From: an uncultured Roseovarius sp. | GTDB lineage: Bacteria; Pseudomonadota; Alphaproteobacteria; Rhodobacterales; Rhodobacteraceae | Direction: 5' to 3' | DNA length: 64,000 nt | Assembly: GCA_951812895.1 (NCBI GenBank) | Contig: OX638333.1 | Coordinates: forward strand, 362,366-426,365 | In this document: piece after piece, positions 9,175 to 18,194 of the stretch | How positions within the stretch are numbered: position 1 is the stretch's first letter | Layout: every line of letters begins with the position of its first letter | Program-made: the position numbers and the translations under genes | Notes under the pieces: model-generated | What the model was told of the DNA's origin: nothing | What the model saw: the letters and a program-made list of their open reading frames with translations, nothing else | The model's database searches: none

Positions 9175-9282
9175 GACAACCTCCCTACCTTGCCCAATGC
9201 ATGAGCAATTCCTTTCGAGCAGTGTGTACGTGCCCCGAAGCAAAGCAAGCCTAATCTATCTCTACGTTTGAAGGTCCGTGAA

Positions 9283-9960
9283 TTACGGATCGCCCGCGAC
9301 CCCATAGCTGGGAGCGGCCTGAGGATCGATGGCACGGTTCAGATAGTCCTGCATCTGAGGTTCATAGTCGCCCCAGAGCGTCCTAAGTTTGGCAATCGGA
9401 TCGTCATCGTCCCAGTCGACGCGCAAATCCACCAATGGGAATGGCATCTTGTCGACCACCAACAGCGCCGCAGAATGTACCGGGCCCTCTTCTCCACCAG
9501 CGGCGACGCCAGCTTCAATGCCCTGAAGCAGGCGCTCGGCCAGATGCGCAGCTGGATTGGCAAGAAACCCGTCTGATATGGCCTTGGCAACACTTGTACT
9601 CGAAAGAAGATTGCCTGCCGCTACACAGCTCGATCCTTCGCTGATAGCGTTGGTGCCAAGGATGTTGGCGCCTGTGAAATGCGCGGTCGCACCAGAAGTA
9701 TCAACTGCGGTCAGCTGCCTGTACGAGATATTCGGCCGGTCACGAACCACCTCTGCAATCGCGTCTGTCGCGCCCTGCCCGGCCTCCATTGCGTCAAGGA
9801 CAAGTGCGGCCAGATGTGGGTCTGTCACGTTCTGGGTCGCAACTGCGCCAACACCCGCGCGGGCATGAGGACAGCGCGAACCAACCGAGATAGATGACGT
9901 GGTGATCGCCACGCCGAACATGCCGGTCCGGGCACAATGCCCCGCAATCGAAAAGGTCAT
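9283..9960 (-). CDS. DUF1028 family protein (predicted Ntn-hydrolase-like)
   Basis: 225 residues, the usual length for DUF1028. The N-terminus MTFSIAGHCARTGMFGVAI and the segment VGAVATQNVTDP are typical of the family, whose fold resembles Ntn hydrolases and whose members often sit in amine or amino-acid catabolic clusters. It follows the Rieske gene at 9963 by 2 bases on the same strand, so they are co-translated or nearly so. A role in hydrolysing an amide or cyclic intermediate is inference from context. Confidence 0.85.
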   Translation of the reverse strand: MTFSIAGHCARTGMFGVAITTSSISVGSRCPHARAGVGAVATQNVTDPHLAALVLDAMEAGQGATDAIAEVVRDRPNISYRQLTAVDTSGATAHFTGANILGTNAISEGSSCVAAGNLLSSTSVAKAISDGFLANPAAHLAERLLQGIEAGVAAGGEEGPVHSAALLVVDKMPFPLVDLRVDWDDDDPIAKLRTLWGDYEPQMQDYLNRAIDPQAAPSYGVAGDP

Positions 9961-9962
9961 CT

Positions 9963-11111
9963 CTAAACTCCTTTTGCGCTTAGCCGGCGCGACAAATACT
10001 TTTGAAAATCATGAATTTCACGCTCCAGCCAGCTCAGCGGACCTGGTGCTGCATGGGCCGAGCGGGAACCGGCATAAATACCTTCGACTACCTGCCGGTC
10101 TTCGGTATTCACATGCTCGAAAAATTCCGTCAGCTCATCAATCCATGCGGTCCGTTCATCCGCGTATCCCAGCATGGCATCCACTTCCGGCGCGATTGCC
10201 ACGCCAAAGCGGACATCAACCTGGCCAACACCCCGGGGCCGCAGCGACAGATACCAAAGATGATCCGGGGCCAGCACATACATATGCGTTGGGAACACCG
10301 TTGGCAGGACCGACGTAATCCTCCAATCCCCTTCCAAAGCGGTGTTGTCGGGATGCGCATGCCCGTAGGTGGCGTTCCCGATTTTCTGAAACGTCTGATA
10401 CGTAAACGCATCATAGGTCTGTTCGGGAAATACCGTCTTTTCCACCGGAAACCATGCACCAACGGTCGCCCTGTGCGCGACCGGTAAATGATAGCCCTCC
10501 ATAAAATTTTCGGTCAGAAGCTTCCAGTTTGTGTTCCAGACATGCTCTTCGCGCACCACGGGTACATAGTTTTCCATGCCATACCGCGACACAACGTCAT
10601 GCAGAGGCGCCAATGCCTCGGCCACAGGTTGGGCGTCGGGGTTCAGCGTGACGTAAATCCAGCCGTTCCAGATTTCCGTCCTGACCTCGGGCAAACATAC
10701 TTCCTTTTTGTTAAAGCCTTCGCTGCGCTCCATGTGGCCCGCACCGATCAGTCGCCCGTCCAAACTGTAGGTCCACGCATGGTAAGGGCAGACAACACGT
10801 GACGTACAACCTGATCCTTCCAAAAGCTGCATCATCCGGTGACGGCAAACATTCGAAAAAGATTTAATCGCGCCCTCTTTGTCGCGAATGCAAAAAATCG
10901 GATCACCAGCAACGGTAAAGGTGATGTAATCGCCCGGGTTGGGAATTTCTGCGGCCAGCCCGGGGCAAACCCAATCCTGTCGAAAAATCGCATCTTCTTC
11001 GTGAGCAGCAATCTCTTCATCCCAATAGAGTTTTGGATCACCGCTTACCGCCTTTTCCAGAGGCCCATCAGCTGTCTTTGCCAGCTGTCGCAGAAGCGTT
11101 TTAGAACTCAT
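9963..11111 (-). CDS. Rieske non-haem iron oxygenase, alpha subunit (first of two in this operon)
   Basis: 382 residues. The Rieske [2Fe-2S] site is Cys89, His91, Cys108, His111 (CRHRMM...CPYHAW). The mononuclear iron site motif NWKLLTENFMEGYHLPVAH gives His208 and His213. Enzymes of this group hydroxylate or N/O-demethylate small substrates and need an external reductase. The ATG at 11111 has GAGGTG upstream. The neighbours are RidA and a paralogous Rieske gene upstream and DUF1028 downstream. The closest named relatives are the betaine/carnitine/aromatic-acid type alpha subunits; I cannot choose among these. Confidence 0.9.
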   Translation of the reverse strand: MSSKTLLRQLAKTADGPLEKAVSGDPKLYWDEEIAAHEEDAIFRQDWVCPGLAAEIPNPGDYITFTVAGDPIFCIRDKEGAIKSFSNVCRHRMMQLLEGSGCTSRVVCPYHAWTYSLDGRLIGAGHMERSEGFNKKEVCLPEVRTEIWNGWIYVTLNPDAQPVAEALAPLHDVVSRYGMENYVPVVREEHVWNTNWKLLTENFMEGYHLPVAHRATVGAWFPVEKTVFPEQTYDAFTYQTFQKIGNATYGHAHPDNTALEGDWRITSVLPTVFPTHMYVLAPDHLWYLSLRPRGVGQVDVRFGVAIAPEVDAMLGYADERTAWIDELTEFFEHVNTEDRQVVEGIYAGSRSAHAAPGPLSWLEREIHDFQKYLSRRLSAKGV

Positions 11112-11120
11112 CAGCACACC

Positions 11121-11534
11121 TCAATCCGGAATGACCGCCGTCACTTCGATTTCCACAACCCATTCCGGGCGCGCCAGCGCCGGAACAACAAGACCAGTTG
11201 AACAGGGATGAACCCCTTTGAGCCATTTGCCCATTTCCTGATACACCGCCTCGCGATAGCGTATATCGGTCAAGTAAACGACAATGCGGCAGACTGCCTC
11301 CATCGTGGTGCCCGCCTCTTCCAGCAGCATTTGGATATTCTGCATGGTTTTCTCGGTTTGCTTGGCAGCATCCCCCACATGCAGACACTCGCGGGAATCA
11401 AGGTCCTGAGATACCTGACCACGCAGAAACACCATCGTGCCTCTGGCAACGACGCCCTGACTAAGATCATTGTCCAGGTTCTGCTCTGGATATGTCTCTT
11501 TGGTGTTAAAGGGCCGCAAACGTTTATGTAGCAT
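11121..11534 (-). CDS. RidA/YjgF/YER057c/UK114 family protein
   Basis: 137 residues, typical length. RidA proteins hydrolyse reactive enamine/imine intermediates. The family C-terminus is visible as a Cys-containing HPCSTGLVV segment followed by ALARPEWVVEIEVTAV. The Arg normally used to bind the substrate carboxylate (R105 in E. coli RidA) corresponds to the Arg in ALARPEWVVEIE. It sits between the two Rieske oxygenase genes in one operon, implying that an imine or enamine arises during breakdown of a nitrogen compound. Its N-terminus is somewhat longer than the minimal family. Confidence 0.88.
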   Translation of the reverse strand: MLHKRLRPFNTKETYPEQNLDNDLSQGVVARGTMVFLRGQVSQDLDSRECLHVGDAAKQTEKTMQNIQMLLEEAGTTMEAVCRIVVYLTDIRYREAVYQEMGKWLKGVHPCSTGLVVPALARPEWVVEIEVTAVIPD

Positions 11535-11558
11535 CGAAAGTCCTTTGTTATCACGGGC

Positions 11559-12698
11559 CTATAGGCCGTTCACGCGTGTGTTCAGATAGTGGGCAAAGTC
11601 GTAGTTTGGCCGTTCCAGATGCGAAAGATGGCCGGGTTTCGCGGCGTTAGAGCAAAGTCCCTGGAAAACCTTTTCGGTACATCCCCGGTCTTCAACATTA
11701 ACGTCATCTAGCAGTGTTTTCACCGCTTCGAAATGTTTCTGCGCCTCTGGATCATTTACAAAGTCCGGGGACATTCCGCCGCCAAACCGGATGTCGACCT
11801 GCCCGACACCTTTGGGGTGCAGCGAAAGATACCAGAAATATCCCGGTGTCAGCGTGATAAGCAGACTGGGATAGATCGCCAGCAAAAACGTCATTCGACG
11901 GCGATCCCCTTTCAGCCGGGTGTTGGTTGGGTGTGCATTGGCCAGCGTGAATTCAGGGTCCTTGAGAATCCAGTGATAGTTAAAGGCAGGCTTCCCTTCG
12001 GGACACACCATTTCTTCTAGTTTGGAAAGGCCGCCAATAGTGCCTGCATGACAGACAGGCAAATGGTAACTCTCCATGAAATTCTCTGCCAAAACCTTCC
12101 AGTTTGTGTCCCAAACGTGGGTTTCAAAAAACGTCTGGGTATATTGCTCCATCCCGAAGTCGTCGATCAGGCTTTGAACCTCTGACAAAGCCTCCGACAC
12201 AGGCGGCGCATCCGGGTTCAGTGTAACCATCACCCAGCCAAGCCACTCTTCGCATCGCACCTGCGGCAATTGGTAATGATCTTTGCAAAAACCCTGGTTG
12301 AGAGTCATCGCCGGCGCGCCTCGCAACGCCCCGTTTAGACTGTAGGTCCATGCATGATACGGGCAGACAATGGTACGGGTGTTGCCGCTACCTTCCAGCA
12401 AGGTCGACATACGGTGCAGGCACACGTTGGACTGCGCCCGCAATTGCCCATCTGCATCACGCACAACCATGATCGGCTGCCCGGCTAACTCCAGCGTTGT
12501 GTAATCGCCTGGATTGGCCAGCGCGTCCGCTCGGGTCACGCAAAACCAATCCTGCCGGAACACATGCTCAAGCTCTGAGTTCAGGAATTCATCTGACGTA
12601 TAAACGCTTTTCGGCATGGCGCGGGCGCGTTCAAATGGCTGCGCCACGTTCGCCGCGAGCTCCGCCAAGGATGAAGTTTCTGTATCGTGTTGCGTCAC
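11559..12698 (-). CDS. Rieske non-haem iron oxygenase, alpha subunit (second of two in this operon)
   Basis: 379 residues from the GTG at 12698, which overlaps the stop of the upstream HpaB-like gene by 4 bases (GTGA). A longer start at 12716 is possible. The Rieske site is Cys93, His95, Cys112, His115 and the catalytic iron site NWKVLAENFMESYHLPVCH gives His212 and His217. It is clearly paralogous to the 9963-11111 protein (same spacing, NPD and GMEQY landmarks), suggesting a tandem duplication with divergence or two successive oxidations in one pathway. No reductase partner is encoded nearby. Confidence 0.9.
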   Translation of the reverse strand: MTQHDTETSSLAELAANVAQPFERARAMPKSVYTSDEFLNSELEHVFRQDWFCVTRADALANPGDYTTLELAGQPIMVVRDADGQLRAQSNVCLHRMSTLLEGSGNTRTIVCPYHAWTYSLNGALRGAPAMTLNQGFCKDHYQLPQVRCEEWLGWVMVTLNPDAPPVSEALSEVQSLIDDFGMEQYTQTFFETHVWDTNWKVLAENFMESYHLPVCHAGTIGGLSKLEEMVCPEGKPAFNYHWILKDPEFTLANAHPTNTRLKGDRRRMTFLLAIYPSLLITLTPGYFWYLSLHPKGVGQVDIRFGGGMSPDFVNDPEAQKHFEAVKTLLDDVNVEDRGCTEKVFQGLCSNAAKPGHLSHLERPNYDFAHYLNTRVNGL

Positions 12699-14152
12699 TT
12701 CTTTTTGTCCCCCCACACAGCATCAGACAATCCAGCGGCATTGTGCGCGAACTCCAGCGGTCCGTTCCAGTCAAAATTGCGGTACACTGCCGCCAGCTGA
12801 GCAAACGGTGGAGATTGCGCAAAAAGCTGAAACGTCAAACGGTGTCCAGCATAGTCGGAATTCAAAAGATCACGCGCCAGCCCCAGCAATCTGCGGCGAT
12901 CATCAGCGACCCATTGTTCGTTGATTGTATAGAACTTATCCATCCATGGTTTGGTTCCGGGTGCCGCAAATGTGGCGGCATCAGGCGTGACGCAAATCTG
13001 TCCGCCACAAAGCTCCCGCGCCATATGCATCATCTTTGGCAAATTGGTCAGCGCATGAACGCGGCCCGACATTAACAGCGACTGATTGGGCATCAAGAGG
13101 CCATTCGGGCTCTTCTCTGCTGTGGCCACCGATGCGGTAAGGAAAGCATTGATCCCCTCACGCCAGATCGCCAGTTCTGACAATTTTTCCTGAACGGCTT
13201 GCTGCTTATCCAGTCCGGTCTGCTTCACATTCCAAAGCGCAGCCCCGATGATCAGGTCGGCATAGGACAGTGTCCGTTGTACGAATGGGAATGCGGAATA
13301 GCGGTGCAGTGTGGCGCGGATAAACCCGGCCGCTTTTGTGTGCTGGTAGAACAGCACATCTTCCCATGGCACCAACACGTCATCCAGAATCATCAATGTG
13401 TCGATCTCATCCACACGATTGGAAAGCGGATAGTCCTCGGCCGGCATCTGTCCGGCGAAACCTGTCCGGCAAATATGTTTCACGCCCGGCGCATTCATGT
13501 GCACGATACAACCAACCGCGTAATCGCTCAGTTCTGCATTGCCCCAATTGGCGATCGTCGGCTTTAAAAAGGCCTGATTAGAATAGGCGGCAGCGGTTTC
13601 GTATTTTGCACCACGTATGACAATGCCTGCATCCGTCTCTCGGACAACATGCACCAGCATATCCGGATCCTGATCCTGTGGCGCCTTTGACCGGTCACCC
13701 TTGGGGTCGGTATTGGCCGATACGTGGAACGGATCGTCCTTAATGCACTGATGAATGTGACGCTCGATATTCTCAGAAAAACGCGGGTCAATTTCGTTCA
13801 GGATATCCTTGCCATCCCATAACGACCACATCTCTCCAATGGTCTCATCACCCACCCGGGTCACCACACCGCCGATATCGCGCATGGACAGATCAACCGC
13901 GTCGCGCTTGTCCTGCCAGTCTTTCTGTTCATATGGCAGGCGCAGGCCAATGGCGAAACGGTCGTTATCCTCGACATATGTCATGGCATCCTGCGTCGCA
14001 GGGTCATGTTGCATGTCATAAAGCCGCGCACGGACATCAACGACCGGCTTGAACTGAGGGTGGTCGCACACGTTGTCCACTTGTGCGCCATTGATCCAGA
14101 CTTCCCGTCCGTCCTGAAGAGAGTCTTTATATTCCTGACCTGTGCGGATCAT
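12695..14152 (-). CDS. HpaB-family FADH2-dependent monooxygenase
   Basis: 485 residues, full length for the 4-hydroxyphenylacetate 3-monooxygenase oxygenase (HpaB) family. Family landmarks are the N-terminal RTGQEYKDSL...V-INGAQV and the central WEDVLFYQH segment. These enzymes use reduced flavin delivered by a separate reductase to hydroxylate phenolic or heteroaromatic rings. The adjacent HpaC-like reductase overlaps by 4 bases, making a classic two-component pair. Presence with two Rieske enzymes and RidA suggests a heteroaromatic or N-methylated aromatic substrate rather than 4-hydroxyphenylacetate; that is inference. Confidence 0.88.
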   Translation of the reverse strand: MIRTGQEYKDSLQDGREVWINGAQVDNVCDHPQFKPVVDVRARLYDMQHDPATQDAMTYVEDNDRFAIGLRLPYEQKDWQDKRDAVDLSMRDIGGVVTRVGDETIGEMWSLWDGKDILNEIDPRFSENIERHIHQCIKDDPFHVSANTDPKGDRSKAPQDQDPDMLVHVVRETDAGIVIRGAKYETAAAYSNQAFLKPTIANWGNAELSDYAVGCIVHMNAPGVKHICRTGFAGQMPAEDYPLSNRVDEIDTLMILDDVLVPWEDVLFYQHTKAAGFIRATLHRYSAFPFVQRTLSYADLIIGAALWNVKQTGLDKQQAVQEKLSELAIWREGINAFLTASVATAEKSPNGLLMPNQSLLMSGRVHALTNLPKMMHMARELCGGQICVTPDAATFAAPGTKPWMDKFYTINEQWVADDRRRLLGLARDLLNSDYAGHRLTFQLFAQSPPFAQLAAVYRNFDWNGPLEFAHNAAGLSDAVWGDKKK

Positions 14153-14682
14153 GCGGCTGAATTCCTTTCCAGTGGGCTGAGTACCTGATACGCGCGGCGC
14201 GAAAAGGCGAGAGATGGCTGGGCCGAAGACCGGGCTTCGAACACTTTGCCAACAAAAATGCGGTGAGTGCCAGCGTCATACGAGGACTCGATCGTGCAAT
14301 CGAATATTGCACTGGCAGAGCGAAGCTTGGGACAGCCGGCACCGCTCATGTCCCAATCATCAGCTACAAATTCATAGGGTGTGCGGGAACCTGGGCGACC
14401 GGCAAAGCAATTTGCCAAATCAGACTGATCCTCGCCCAGAATGTTAACACAAAACCCTCCGTTTGCCTCGATCCCTTCAACGGCGGGGCTGCGTCGGTTG
14501 ATGCATACAAGAACCATCGGAGGTTCTGCCGATACCGAGGAAAAGGCGCTGACTGTTACGCCAAACTTTCCGGCCGGGCCATTTGTACTGACAATAGTGA
14601 CCTGCGTCGCGGCCCCAGCCATAGCTGCAACAAACTCCGCAGTCACTTCATCGGGCTGTTCCTGAATTCGTAAAGCTGTCAT
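14149..14682 (-). CDS. HpaC-like flavin reductase
   Basis: 177 residues, flavin reductase domain of the HpaC/ferric-reductase-like group. It uses NAD(P)H to reduce free flavin for the overlapping HpaB-like oxygenase. Family landmarks are the TIVSTNGPAGKFGVTVSAF segment, EPPMVLVCINRRS, GGFCVNIL and the C-terminal AR-SAQPSLAF-RRAYQ region. It is the first gene of the leftward operon running to 8467, immediately divergent from the LysR gene at 14784 across about 100 bases. Confidence 0.87.
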   Translation of the reverse strand: MTALRIQEQPDEVTAEFVAAMAGAATQVTIVSTNGPAGKFGVTVSAFSSVSAEPPMVLVCINRRSPAVEGIEANGGFCVNILGEDQSDLANCFAGRPGSRTPYEFVADDWDMSGAGCPKLRSASAIFDCTIESSYDAGTHRIFVGKVFEARSSAQPSLAFSRRAYQVLSPLERNSAA

Positions 14683-14747
14683 TTCTCACACGCCTCCGTT
14701 GTCTTGGGGTCACTTTAGTGAATAAATGTGATTAGCTAAAATTCATT

Positions 14748-14768
14748 ATTTATAACTTTGAGATAAAT
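14748..14768. promoter_or_regulatory. Candidate LysR operator in the hpaC/lysR divergent promoter
   Basis: ATTTAT (14748-14753) and ATAAAT (14763-14768) form a perfect inverted repeat separated by 9 bases, compatible with the T-N11-A form of LysR-type sites. It lies in the 101-base gap between the divergent hpaC-like gene and the LysR gene, only 16 bases before the LysR start, as expected for a site that also mediates autoregulation. Confidence 0.5.
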
Positions 14769-14783
14769 GTTTACTATATCTCT

Positions 14784-15701
14784 ATGCAGCACTTTACACT
14801 TCGACAGCTGGAATACTTTGTTGCCTGCGTGGATCACAAGTCCATCGCGCGGGCAGCTGAGGCGTTGAATGTTTCGCAACCGACAATTTCGGTGGCCATT
14901 GCCAAGCTGGAAGAACAATTCGGCGTTCAATTGCTGTTGCGCCACCATTCACACGGGGTAACGCCTACGGCAAATGCGGTAAAACTTCTTCAATCTTCCC
15001 GGGGGCTTCTGGCACATGCCCATGACCTTTACAGAGAGGCAAAATCAACCGGCACTTCGGTTTCAGGAGACGTAAAATTAGGAAGTTTCAGCACTTTAGC
15101 ACCCTTGGTGCTTCCACGCCTCATTCGAGAGCTGGGCAAGGATTTCCCCGGCATAAACATAAAAGTCACCGAAGGTACACAGGAGCACTTGCTTAAGGCA
15201 TTGTTCGAGGGCGCGCTGGACTTGGCCTTGCTTTACGATGTTGAACTACCGGATGGACTGCGATGTGTCCGGCTATCAGACCGTGCGCCTTACGTGGCGT
15301 TACCCTTGGAACATCCACTTGCCCGGGATGAAACTGTCTCATTGTTTGATCTGGCTGACCAGCCGATGATTCTGCTCGATATCTCACCCAGTCGGGCGTA
15401 TTTCTTGGGCATTTTCACAGCGTTGGGGCTGACTCCCAGAGTGTCGTACAGCTCACCATCACTTGAATTGGTACGGGGAATGGTGGGGCAAGGGCTGGGC
15501 TATTCAATCTTGGTGACGCGGCCACAGGGTGATTTCACCTATGACGGCAAAAAACTCGCGATCCGCCCGCTAAAGGAAGATACGATTGGCAGCCAAATGG
15601 TGCTTGCCTCGCTCGAAAATCTGCGGTCGACACAGATTACCAAGACCATTGAACAGGTCGCTCTAAATCTTATGCCTCCAACGATCCTGGAAGCAAAATA
15701 G
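14784..15701 (+). CDS. LysR-type transcriptional regulator of the HpaB/Rieske operon
   Basis: 305 residues. The N-terminal winged helix-turn-helix has FTLRQLEYFVACVDHKSIAR and ALNVSQPTISVAIAKLEEQFG. A C-terminal periplasmic-binding-type effector domain follows (about residues 90-300). Its divergent position relative to the operon at 8467-14682 makes it the likely activator, responding to the pathway substrate. The domain composition is standard and nothing is missing. Confidence 0.92.
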   Translation: MQHFTLRQLEYFVACVDHKSIARAAEALNVSQPTISVAIAKLEEQFGVQLLLRHHSHGVTPTANAVKLLQSSRGLLAHAHDLYREAKSTGTSVSGDVKLGSFSTLAPLVLPRLIRELGKDFPGINIKVTEGTQEHLLKALFEGALDLALLYDVELPDGLRCVRLSDRAPYVALPLEHPLARDETVSLFDLADQPMILLDISPSRAYFLGIFTALGLTPRVSYSSPSLELVRGMVGQGLGYSILVTRPQGDFTYDGKKLAIRPLKEDTIGSQMVLASLENLRSTQITKTIEQVALNLMPPTILEAK

Positions 15702-15843
15702 CCCCAATAAGGCGCACAAACCCAACCTCAATCACATTTCAGGCACACTGCCCAAAGGGCATTGCTTGCACCAAAGTATCGGAAAATCTTATAGTCTTGA
15801 AAGAATTATCAATTCGCTTTGTGGTGAATTCTTGTGAGTATTA

Positions 15844-15863
15844 CGAAATTCGACACAATTTCG
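15844..15863. promoter_or_regulatory. Inverted repeat upstream of the AEP-type importer
   Basis: CGAAATT (15844-15850) and AATTTCG (15857-15863) form a perfect 7-base inverted repeat around 6 bases, 60 bases before the substrate-binding protein start. It may be an operator for the transporter. It does not resemble the palindrome in front of the TetR gene at 20226 or the TTGAGCGCTCAA sites further on. Confidence 0.4.
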
Positions 15864-15922
15864 ATACACTGAAGCCAATAGAAAGCTCAGGTATAAACGT
15901 CTGACAGAGGAGAACCCAGAAC

Positions 15923-16942
15923 ATGAAATTCAAGCATCTACTAACGGCAAGCGTATCCGCATTGGTTATGGCTGCAGGAGTTGCATCCGCCGAAACAGAA
16001 TTGACCGTATATACCGCGGTCGAAGCTGAAGACCTTGCTCGCTATGCAGAAGCATTTAACGCCCACCACCCAGACATCACGATTAACTGGGTGCGCGATT
16101 CCACGGGCATCATCACGGCCAAGCTACTGGCCGAACGCGACAATCCACAGGCCGACGTGGTCTGGGGGCTTGCTGCGACTTCGCTGCTGCTGCTCAAATC
16201 CGAAGGCATGCTGGAACCATATGCACCGGCGGGTGTTGAGGAACTGGACCCGAAATTCGTTGACGGCGGCGATGTTCCCAGCTGGGTCGGTATGGACGCA
16301 TGGGTCGCCTCGGTTTGCTACAACACTGTCGAAGCAGGCAAAGCCGGATTGACACCGCCAACATCATGGCAGGATCTGACTGATCCGATGTATGCCGGGC
16401 ACCTGATCATGCCCAACCCGAATTCATCTGGCACAGGATTTCTTGACGTCTCAAGTTGGCTGCAGATGTTTGGTGAAGAAGGCGGATGGGAATATATGGA
16501 CGCGCTGCATGAAAACATTGCGCGCTACACCCATTCAGGTTCCAAGCCTTGCAAACTGGCCGCAGCCGGTGAAATTCCGATCGGTATTTCCTTTGCATTC
16601 CGCGGCGCCAAATCCAAAGCAGCAGGCGCACCACTGGAAATCATTGTTCCCTCCGAAGGCGTAGGCTGGGACATGGAGGCCACTGCAATCGTAGCCGGCA
16701 CCGACAGCCCCGACGAAGCGCGGACACTGGTTGATTTCACAGTCACGCGTGAAGCCATGGAAATGTACAATAGCGGTTACGCCGTTGTCGCCATGCCCGG
16801 CGTTGCCAAGCCGGTCGAACATTTCCCCGAGGGTTTGCTAGAGGCCATGATCGACAACGATTTTGAGTTTGCAGCCAACAATCGCGCCGCAATCCTTTCG
16901 GAATGGCAGAGCCGTTATGACGGAAAATCCGATCCGAAGTAA
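15923..16942 (+). CDS. 2-aminoethylphosphonate-type ABC transporter substrate-binding protein
   Basis: 339 residues with a signal peptide (ending ASA|ETELTVYTAVEAE). The text follows the TIGR03261-type binding protein (PhnS2/AepX-like) closely: ITINWVRDSTGIITAKLLAERDNPQADVVWG and the MPNPNSSGTGFLDVS, HSGSKPCKLAAAGE and GISF motifs are hallmarks. Such proteins capture 2-aminoethylphosphonate in several bacteria. A good AGAGGAG ribosome-binding site precedes the ATG. The ligand is inferred from family; a related amine or phosphonate is possible. A strong hairpin separates it from the ATPase gene. Confidence 0.87.
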   Translation: MKFKHLLTASVSALVMAAGVASAETELTVYTAVEAEDLARYAEAFNAHHPDITINWVRDSTGIITAKLLAERDNPQADVVWGLAATSLLLLKSEGMLEPYAPAGVEELDPKFVDGGDVPSWVGMDAWVASVCYNTVEAGKAGLTPPTSWQDLTDPMYAGHLIMPNPNSSGTGFLDVSSWLQMFGEEGGWEYMDALHENIARYTHSGSKPCKLAAAGEIPIGISFAFRGAKSKAAGAPLEIIVPSEGVGWDMEATAIVAGTDSPDEARTLVDFTVTREAMEMYNSGYAVVAMPGVAKPVEHFPEGLLEAMIDNDFEFAANNRAAILSEWQSRYDGKSDPK

Positions 16943-16954
16943 TACATGACATCA

Positions 16955-16986
16955 GCCGGCGGGCGCGGATCACCGTGCCCGCCGGC
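16955..16986 (+). promoter_or_regulatory. GC-rich intercistronic hairpin between SBP and ATPase genes
   Basis: GCCGGCGGGC (16955-16964) pairs perfectly with GCCCGCCGGC (16977-16986) over a 12-base loop. No T-tract follows, so it is unlikely to be a simple terminator. Such hairpins after binding-protein genes commonly protect the upstream message from 3' exonucleases, giving more binding protein than membrane components. That role is inferred here. Confidence 0.7.
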
Positions 16987-17060
16987 GACCAGCATAACTA
17001 CTTGCGACGCAAAGTATGCTACATCAAATCCAACATTACTGAATAAAGAGGACGATCCCC

Positions 17061-18194
17061 GTGACAGAGGTGACCGCCGACGCGCCCATTTACCTGAGCA
17101 TCGATAATCTTTGGAAAGCCTTTGGCACCTTCCTCGCGCTCAAAGATGTTTCGCTGGATATCAACGAAGGTCAATTCGTCTGCTTTCTGGGGCCATCGGG
17201 ATGTGGCAAGACAACTTTGCTGCGCGCTATTGCCGGGCTCGACCTGCAGACCAAAGGCACGATCCTGCAAGGCGATTCCAACGTTTCAAACCTGCCCCCG
17301 TCAGAGCGTGACTTTGGGATTGTTTTTCAGTCTTACGCCCTGTTCCCCAACCTGACGATTGAAAAGAATATTGCCTTTGGACTGGAAAATGCCGGGCGGT
17401 CCAAATCTGACATAACAGCACGGGTTACTGAGTTACTTGAACTGGTCGGACTGCCCGATCAGGGCGACAAATATCCGGCACAGCTTTCAGGGGGCCAACA
17501 ACAACGTATCGCGTTGGCACGCGCCATCGCCACCAACCCCGGCCTACTGCTACTTGATGAACCGCTTTCGGCACTCGACGCCAAAGTTCGTGTTCATTTG
17601 CGGCACGAAATCAAAGAGTTACAAAGAAAGCTGGGCGTAACTACAGTGATGGTAACCCACGATCAGGAAGAAGCCCTTTCAATGGCGGACCGCATCGTCG
17701 TGATGAATCACGGCGTGATTGAACAGGTCGGAACGCCAACCGAAATCTACCGCTTCCCCAGCAATCTGTTCGTTGCCAGCTTTATTGGCGAAATGAACCA
17801 GATCGACGCCACGGCAGGCAAAAGTTCCCGGGTGAAAATCGGCGGCTCGGAACTTCAATGTCTGGAACATGAATTCAACCCTGGTGACAATGTGTTTGCA
17901 GCGATCCGGCCAGAGGATATTATTCCCCATGGACAAGGCGCCAGATCGCCGGGCGCTCCTGATGTTATCGAAACACCTGAAAACACGTTTGAAATGCGTG
18001 TCGAAGAAATGGAGTTTCTTGGATCTTTCTGGCGCTGCAGATTACAGCACGAATCCTTCGGCGACAATGAACTGACGGCGGATTTTTCCATCAACGCGGT
18101 CCGGCGCCTCTCTCTTGAACAAGGACGAAGCATCGTAGTTGAGCTGCCCCCTGGCAGGCTCATGGTCTTCTCCAAGCCGGAGAAAGTTCAGTGA
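17061..18194 (+). CDS. ABC transporter ATP-binding protein (2-aminoethylphosphonate type)
   Basis: 377 residues, GTG start with AGAGGA 8 bases upstream. Walker A is GPSGCGKTT, the Q-loop is FQSYALFPNLT, the signature is [16 protein letters not shown], Walker B ends LLLLDEPLSALD and the switch His is in VTHDQEEA. The C-terminal 130 residues form a TOBE-type domain. It matches the PhnT/AepV-type ATPases that accompany the preceding binding protein. It overlaps the permease gene by 4 bases (GTGA). Confidence 0.9.
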   Translation: MTEVTADAPIYLSIDNLWKAFGTFLALKDVSLDINEGQFVCFLGPSGCGKTTLLRAIAGLDLQTKGTILQGDSNVSNLPPSERDFGIVFQSYALFPNLTIEKNIAFGLENAGRSKSDITARVTELLELVGLPDQGDKYPAQLSGGQQQRIALARAIATNPGLLLLDEPLSALDAKVRVHLRHEIKELQRKLGVTTVMVTHDQEEALSMADRIVVMNHGVIEQVGTPTEIYRFPSNLFVASFIGEMNQIDATAGKSSRVKIGGSELQCLEHEFNPGDNVFAAIRPEDIIPHGQGARSPGAPDVIETPENTFEMRVEEMEFLGSFWRCRLQHESFGDNELTADFSINAVRRLSLEQGRSIVVELPPGRLMVFSKPEKVQ

